Source: Phycisphaerae bacterium
GTDB lineage: Bacteria; Planctomycetota; Phycisphaerae; UBA1845; Fen-1342
Length of the DNA: 9,979 nt
Assembly: GCA_022842805.1 (NCBI GenBank)
Contig: JALHOX010000148.1
Coordinates: forward strand, 1 to 9,979
Direction: 5' to 3'
Below, one piece after another: positions 5,470-9,979 of this stretch; positions within the stretch are counted from its first letter, which is position 1; each line of letters starts with the position of its first letter. The position numbers and the translations under genes were made by a program. The notes under the pieces are model-generated. The model ran no database searches. It was not told where the DNA came from and saw only the letters and a program-made list of their open reading frames with translations.

Positions 5470-8400
5470 ATGCAGCGAAGTATTATTGGACGAGTCGCGC
5501 GGTTGGTGCGCCCCGCCGCTTTTGTATTGGCGGGCACCGCTTGGATGTTCCTGGGCGGTTGCCCGGCCCCCTCCGGCGACGGCGCAAGCAACCCCGGCGC
5601 CGGCAACGGTCCGATTATTCCGATCTTTGACGGCCAGCCGCAAAACCCCGGCGACGGCACGCCGATCGCCATCGACGACGTCAACACGCCGCCCTCGCCC
5701 AACAACCCGCCCTCGGACAATCCGGTCGACGGCGCCAGCACGCCCGCCAACGGCGCACCGATCGATGCGCCAAACGTCGAACTCGCGACGCGCATCGACC
5801 AGCCCCTCGAAGTCACGCTCCTCAGCCCCGATAACGCCGGCGACGAGCTTCAGTTCGTCATCGTCGGCACGCCGCGCTTCGGCCGGCTCGACCCGATCGT
5901 CCAAAACCCCGACGGCACCGCGACCGTTCGCTTTACGCCCCCGCCGGGCTACAGCGGCATCGCGCAGTTCAGCTATCTGATTCGGCGCGGCATCGATCTC
6001 TCCGACATCGCTACTGTGCGCATCGCCGTCGTGCCCGACGTCCGCTTCGACGCCGAATCCGTGCAGGACGGCGCCGATCTCGCGCTGCGGCTGCGAGCGA
6101 CGGTGCCAAACGGTACGCTGCCGGGCGGTGATGTCCGATACGTCTGGCAACTCGATGGTGAGGAGCTCGCCGGCCCCATGAACACTCACGCAACGCTCCG
6201 CGCTCCGGTCGCCCCCCGGGCCGACGGCCATGTCGTGCGGCTGTGGCTCCGCTACGCGGGCATGACCTTGCCGATCGCGTGCGCACTCGCCGACGGATCG
6301 GTGGGCGATCTGCGCGTCAATGCGCGAGCCCTCTTCGCCGGTCGTGTCGCCGACGCCGCCGGCGCCGCCCTTGCGGGCGTTTCTGTCGTTGCCTCCGGCA
6401 ATTCGGAGCTGCGCGCCACCACCAACAGCTCCGGCGAATATGTCCTGCTGCTGCCCGAAAGCTGGAGCGGCAGTGTCCGCGTCGAACAGACCGGCCAGAA
6501 CTTCAGCCCGGTCGAATACTCGATTTCCGGCCTGGCGCGCAACTACTTCTCACGCGACTTCGGTCGCCTGGCCCAGGGTCAGCCGCCGCTGCCGGGCGCG
6601 CCGACCGCCAACGACCTGACCGCCGCCACGAACGAAGAGGCCGCCATCGAGTTGCAAATGACCGGCGCTTCCGCCGCCGGCGCATCGGCCGCCCTCGTCG
6701 TGACCTCGCTGCCGGCCCACGGCGTCCTGCGCCGCACGCGCGACGGCGAACTGATCACCTCCAGCAACCTTCCGGCGCTCATCGGTAACTCGCCGGCCTC
6801 CGTCTGGTATTCGCCGAACCTCGACTACAACGGCGCGGATTCCTTCTCGTTCCGGGCCGAGGCCGACAGCCGCCCGAGCGAAACGGCCCTCGCCAGCCTG
6901 CGCGTCAACGCCGTCAACGATCCGCCCCGACTGCGCGAAACCTCTTTCACGCGCACTCTCGCGCCCGGCGGCAGCGTGCTGATCGAGCTGTCGGCGGTCG
7001 ACGTCGACGCGGTCGGCTCCGAGCTGCGCTGGCAAATCGCCACCCCGCCCGAGCACGGCACGCTGGTCTTCAGCCAACCCACCACGCTGAGCGGCGAAAC
7101 TGTCTACGCCACCTATCAGGCGCTGGCGGGTTATCTCGGCGCCGACGGCCTTGTCATCCGCTGCGTCGATGCCAACGGCGCCAGCGCCGGCGCCACGCTC
7201 TCGCTGCTCATGACCGACAATTCGTTGCAGGCAAACGCCGGCCCCGATCAGGATGCCGCCGGCTTCCAGATCGTCCGCCTGTCGTCCAACGCCAGCCTCA
7301 TTCCCGAAGGCACGACGATCGAGTGGCGCCAAACCAGCGGCACCGCAGTCGTTCTGCGCGACGCCGCCTCGGCGCAGCCGAGCTTCCGCGCCCCGGCCAC
7401 GCCCAACTCCGCCGAGTTGGAGTTTGAGCTGACGCTGCGCAATGGTCAGCAGGTTTCGACTGATCGCGTGAAAGTGACCGCCCGCTTCAATCGCCAGGCG
7501 CTGGTCTATGCCATGCACGCCGGCCTCGAACGGCTCTGGGGCGTGCGGGCCGAATTCAACATCAACGGGCAGAATCTCCCCGGCTGGGCCACCATCAGCG
7601 CCGCTGACGGCGGCTCCGGATTCTGGGGCGACGAAGCCGGCGCTCTCAGCGATTCGCCGCTGTGGGATTTCCAGGGCCGCGATGGCTGCGCCGGCGTGCT
7701 GGCCAGCCTCACCAACGGCTATCGCGTCACGCAGGATCGCGAACTGCTCCGCCGCGCCGAGCGCGTCGGCGACAGTCTGCTCTTCGTGCAAAACGCGCTC
7801 GGCGGCGGCTGGTTCCAGGACGGCGCCTACATCGACGGAAGCTGGCAAAACGTCGGCGTCTGGGGAAGTTGGGGCGCGCGACGTCATCCCGTGCCCGACT
7901 ATCAAAATCTCATGACGCTCGACGACTCCACCAGCCAGTCCTGCGCGATGGCGCTGCTGCGGCTCTACGAAGCCGGCGGCGACGCGCGATTCCTCGCCGG
8001 CGCCAAGCGCTTCGGCGATCTGCTCGTGAACCTGAAGGACGTTGAGCACGCCGGCATTCGACCCTATCGCAACGGCGGCATTCCGCAGGTCCTGCCGGTC
8101 GATCGGGCCTTCGCGGTCGCCTACAACCAGAACGCCGACACGCGCAACCCCGACGGCCCCTACATGCCGCACAAGACGCTCAACGACAACACCACCAGCG
8201 ACGTGATCATTCTGCTGATGGAGCTCTATCGCGTCACCGGCGAGCAGCGCTACCTCGACGCCGTCCGCCTCAACATCGACTACGTCGTCGGTCGCCACGC
8301 GGCCTACGGCTATCGCGGCCTGGCGCAGCAATATCACTGGCAGGACGACCGCATCGCCTGGGGTCGGCACATGGAGCCGGCCGCCTACATCACCAGTGAG

Positions 8401-9027
8401 CACTCGATGGTGCCCGCCTTCCTGCTCTGGCGCACGCGCGAGACCGACGCGCCGCGAAAGGCCGCCATCGAAAACCTGCTCCAGAAATACTTCGAGTGGC
8501 TGCGCGACGACTGCGTCGCTCCCGCCGGATTCCCCCAGCAGGTCTGGCGCTATTACAACCACGACACGACCCGCGCCCCGCTGAACGAGGTGGTCTTCGC
8601 CAAGAATTTTGAGCACCTGTACGGCGTCGCCAACGAGTCGAACGCCGCCGGCGGCCAGCCGTGGCGCGGTCAGTGGGACAACATCTGGATCATCCGGCTG
8701 ATGAACGCCGCCGGCCAGGTCGATTACTCGCGCGCTCCCAACCACATCGCGCAGACGCCCGATCAGCCGATGGGCATCATCATCGGCAACTACGCGACGC
8801 CCTACGCCAATCAGTCGCCCGACGGCGGCTGGACGAACACGCTCAACCTCAACGGCGCAGCGCGGCTCTACCTGGGCACTTCGCTGCAGAACAACAGCAT
8901 CGCCTCCATCCGCGGACGCATCTCGAGCTTGCAGGATGTAGTGCCGGATTGGGACGGCGACGGCTACAACGACAGCGCCGAAACCGCCGCCGGCTCCGAC
9001 CCGCGCGATTCGGCCTCGCGTCCGTAA
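5470..9027 (+). CDS. Large modular lipoprotein with a C-terminal PL10 pectate-lyase-like domain
   Basis: This is an exported lipoprotein of 1185 residues. The signal peptide ends in the lipobox FLGGC with Cys31 as the lipidation site, followed by a low-complexity Pro/Gly/Asn/Asp linker (32-100). Next come modules that look like a cadherin/tandem-type domain (about 100-190, NPDGTATVRFTPPPGYSG), an Ig-like domain (190-283), a carboxypeptidase-regulatory domain (285-367, AGRVADAAGAALAGVSV), two more cadherin-like domains (376-583, YSPNLDYNGADSFSF) and a PKD-like domain (585-672, ANAGPDQ). Residues 673-1090 are alpha-helical; GGGWFQDG (778), LDDSTSQS (817), LYEAGGDARFL (832), NGGIPQVLP (868) and TLNDNTTSDVI (903) recall the alpha/alpha barrel of pectate lyase family 10. 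PDWDGDGYNDSAETAAGSDP (1159-1178) is a thrombospondin-type-3-like calcium motif. The likely role is cell-surface binding and cleavage of an acidic polysaccharide. The family match is from memory and catalytic residues cannot be assigned. GGAG lies nine bases before the ATG. Confidence 0.9.
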   Translation: MQRSIIGRVARLVRPAAFVLAGTAWMFLGGCPAPSGDGASNPGAGNGPIIPIFDGQPQNPGDGTPIAIDDVNTPPSPNNPPSDNPVDGASTPANGAPIDAPNVELATRIDQPLEVTLLSPDNAGDELQFVIVGTPRFGRLDPIVQNPDGTATVRFTPPPGYSGIAQFSYLIRRGIDLSDIATVRIAVVPDVRFDAESVQDGADLALRLRATVPNGTLPGGDVRYVWQLDGEELAGPMNTHATLRAPVAPRADGHVVRLWLRYAGMTLPIACALADGSVGDLRVNARALFAGRVADAAGAALAGVSVVASGNSELRATTNSSGEYVLLLPESWSGSVRVEQTGQNFSPVEYSISGLARNYFSRDFGRLAQGQPPLPGAPTANDLTAATNEEAAIELQMTGASAAGASAALVVTSLPAHGVLRRTRDGELITSSNLPALIGNSPASVWYSPNLDYNGADSFSFRAEADSRPSETALASLRVNAVNDPPRLRETSFTRTLAPGGSVLIELSAVDVDAVGSELRWQIATPPEHGTLVFSQPTTLSGETVYATYQALAGYLGADGLVIRCVDANGASAGATLSLLMTDNSLQANAGPDQDAAGFQIVRLSSNASLIPEGTTIEWRQTSGTAVVLRDAASAQPSFRAPATPNSAELEFELTLRNGQQVSTDRVKVTARFNRQALVYAMHAGLERLWGVRAEFNINGQNLPGWATISAADGGSGFWGDEAGALSDSPLWDFQGRDGCAGVLASLTNGYRVTQDRELLRRAERVGDSLLFVQNALGGGWFQDGAYIDGSWQNVGVWGSWGARRHPVPDYQNLMTLDDSTSQSCAMALLRLYEAGGDARFLAGAKRFGDLLVNLKDVEHAGIRPYRNGGIPQVLPVDRAFAVAYNQNADTRNPDGPYMPHKTLNDNTTSDVIILLMELYRVTGEQRYLDAVRLNIDYVVGRHAAYGYRGLAQQYHWQDDRIAWGRHMEPAAYITSEHSMVPAFLLWRTRETDAPRKAAIENLLQKYFEWLRDDCVAPAGFPQQVWRYYNHDTTRAPLNEVVFAKNFEHLYGVANESNAAGGQPWRGQWDNIWIIRLMNAAGQVDYSRAPNHIAQTPDQPMGIIIGNYATPYANQSPDGGWTNTLNLNGAARLYLGTSLQNNSIASIRGRISSLQDVVPDWDGDGYNDSAETAAGSDPRDSASRP

Positions 9028-9039
9028 GCGACGATCGGC

Positions 9040-9093
9040 GCGGCAGGGTGGTAAGGCGGTAGTGGCGCGGTGGTAGGGCGGGTTTCACCCGCC
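9040..9093. repeat. G-rich repeat tract ending in a short hairpin, between convergent genes
   Basis: The tract is made of imperfect reiterations of GGTGGTAGGGCGG-like units and ends in a perfect hairpin, ggcgggt (9077-9083), loop ttc, acccgcc (9087-9093). It sits between the 3' ends of two convergent genes, a usual place for REP-like dispersed palindromes or bidirectional terminators. No T-run follows. The same tract has many GG/GGG runs. The rest of 9028-9159 shows no gene. Confidence 0.5.
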
Positions 9094-9159
9094 TCCCGGC
9101 TCGTCGAAGCCGGCAGGCGCGCTCGAGTTCCACCGCCTCGCCCGCGCCACCGGTGCACA

Positions 9160-9979
9160 TCACAGCCACTCGACCGCCAACTGCGCCAACCAAAACCAAA
9201 GATACGCGGCCGCAGTTGCGATCCAGTTCTCGATCGACCAACGCGCCAGCATCACCGCCCCGATCAGGATCGCGACCGCCGACCGGTCCGCCGGCGGCGT
9301 GACCGGCTCGGTGCATGCACGGCACCAGAGCCACGCCAGCCCGTACTCAACAAATGCGATCAACCCCCACAGTCCGGTCATCCCAACAACCGCGAACCGC
9401 GGCAAAAGATCGAAGTGCATCGCGATCATGTTGCCGGTGCGCAGCAGAGCCGTCGTCAGTGCCGCAAAGGTCACCCCGCAATACAGCACCGACGCGAGGT
9501 CCAGCGGGCGGCGCAGACGCCGTGGCGTGCGCCACCATGCCAGCAACACAATCGCCAGCAGATAGGTGCCGCCGATGCCGAGCAGGACATCTGCCACGGC
9601 GGCCAGCCCGGAGTAGACCGCGTCTCCCAAGACGCGCCCGCCGAATTGCGATCCGTTCAGTTCGATGAACACCACTGTTAGCAGCAAACGAGCCAACACC
9701 ATCATCAGCGCCAGGATCGGCAACAGCCGCCCCGCGATGGGCCGAAATGGCAGCGTCATCGTCGCCGCCGCCCCGATCGCCCGTTCCGGCGAGCGCATCA
9801 GCCAAACCGCGGCCGCCACACACGCCGGCGAGCGGTCCAGCCGCACCGCCACCGCCACCCTGGGCGGCACCGCGCCGGCCGGCTGAACAAACCCGCACTC
9901 CGGGCACTGCGTCGTGGTCGATCCGCGCAGGTCGTAGTCGCACGCGACGCAGCAGGTTTCCGCCGGTCCGGCGTCGGGG
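9160..9979 (-). CDS. Zinc-ribbon polytopic membrane protein, 5' end beyond the window
   Basis: The gene is incomplete: on the minus strand its frame stays open through the last base of the window, so the start lies outside. The GTG at 9870 is not the true start, because the in-frame codons upstream encode a clear zinc ribbon, CVACDYDLRGS followed by CPECGF, i.e. two CxxC pairs. About 272 residues are visible. After the ribbon come a basic stretch and then five or six membrane helices, starting with RLLPILALMMVLARLLL and ending with YLWFWLAQLAVEWL at the C-terminus; a short Cys-containing loop (WCRACTEP) lies before the last helices. Proteins with an N-terminal ribbon of the YDLRG type and several membrane helices are frequent in Planctomycetota, but I know of no assigned function. 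It converges on the large lipoprotein gene and shows no evident link to the exosortase locus. Confidence 0.82.
   Translation of the reverse strand, partial: PDAGPAETCCVACDYDLRGSTTTQCPECGFVQPAGAVPPRVAVAVRLDRSPACVAAAVWLMRSPERAIGAAATMTLPFRPIAGRLLPILALMMVLARLLLTVVFIELNGSQFGGRVLGDAVYSGLAAVADVLLGIGGTYLLAIVLLAWWRTPRRLRRPLDLASVLYCGVTFAALTTALLRTGNMIAMHFDLLPRFAVVGMTGLWGLIAFVEYGLAWLWCRACTEPVTPPADRSAVAILIGAVMLARWSIENWIATAAAYLWFWLAQLAVEWL

Noticed and set aside
6550..8745. 731-codon open frame on the minus strand
   Set aside because: It lies wholly inside the lipoprotein gene on the opposite strand. Its translation is rich in Gly, Ala, Val, Asp and Arg with no domain signs, typical of antisense frames in GC-rich DNA.
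1..9979. CRISPR array, tRNA, rRNA, transposase or integrase
   Set aside because: No regularly spaced direct repeats, no tRNA-like cloverleaf or rRNA segments, and no recombinase motifs were seen. The window reads as chromosomal envelope genes and not a mobile element.

Overview
The window looks like one end of a GC-rich contig from a planctomycete-type bacterium, probably assembled from metagenomic or draft data. Four things suggest this: high GC with strong GC3 bias; two exosortase substrates with PEP-CTERM-type tails; a zinc ribbon of the 'CxxCDYDLRGS...CPEC' kind that is common in Planctomycetota membrane proteins; and a very large lipoprotein built from cadherin-like modules. The assignment is inference. 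The first 18 bases are not genomic: they are identical to the end of the Illumina TruSeq adapter, so base 1 is an assembly edge.

Layout, left to right. (1) Positions 160-726 (+) encode a phosphoheptose isomerase (gmhA), read from a TTG start. (2) Positions 906-5251 (-) form a compact exosortase locus. In transcription order it holds an EpsI-family protein, an exosortase with the Cys/Arg/His triad (joined by an ATGA overlap), a first secreted PEP-CTERM protein, an unrecognised small secreted or membrane protein, and a second PEP-CTERM protein paralogous to the first. The locus ends at a strong bidirectional terminator preceded by another hairpin. (3) Positions 5470-9027 (+), divergent from the EpsI gene, encode a 1185-residue lipoprotein. 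It has cadherin/Ig/carboxypeptidase-regulatory/PKD-like modules, an alpha-helical lyase-like domain resembling pectate lyase family PL10, and a thrombospondin-type-3-like calcium motif at the C-terminus. (4) Positions 9160-9979 (-) hold the 3' part of a zinc-ribbon polytopic membrane protein that runs off the window.

How the genes may work together. EpsI and the exosortase would process C-terminally tagged secreted proteins at the inner membrane, and the two 236-residue paralogues are the obvious local substrates. Exosortase systems usually go with extracellular polysaccharide, so a surface lyase-like lipoprotein and a heptose-pathway isomerase fit an envelope or exopolysaccharide neighbourhood. 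No glycosyltransferases are visible here, so that link is inference.

The most interesting material is the paralogous substrate pair. Their cores are well conserved but their sorting tails differ (canonical VPEP against a PSPAA variant). One copy has strongly biased codons and a double-hairpin 3' end. An unknown signal-peptide/one-TM protein lies between them, and an LNGTG motif is shared by both substrates and the EpsI-like protein.
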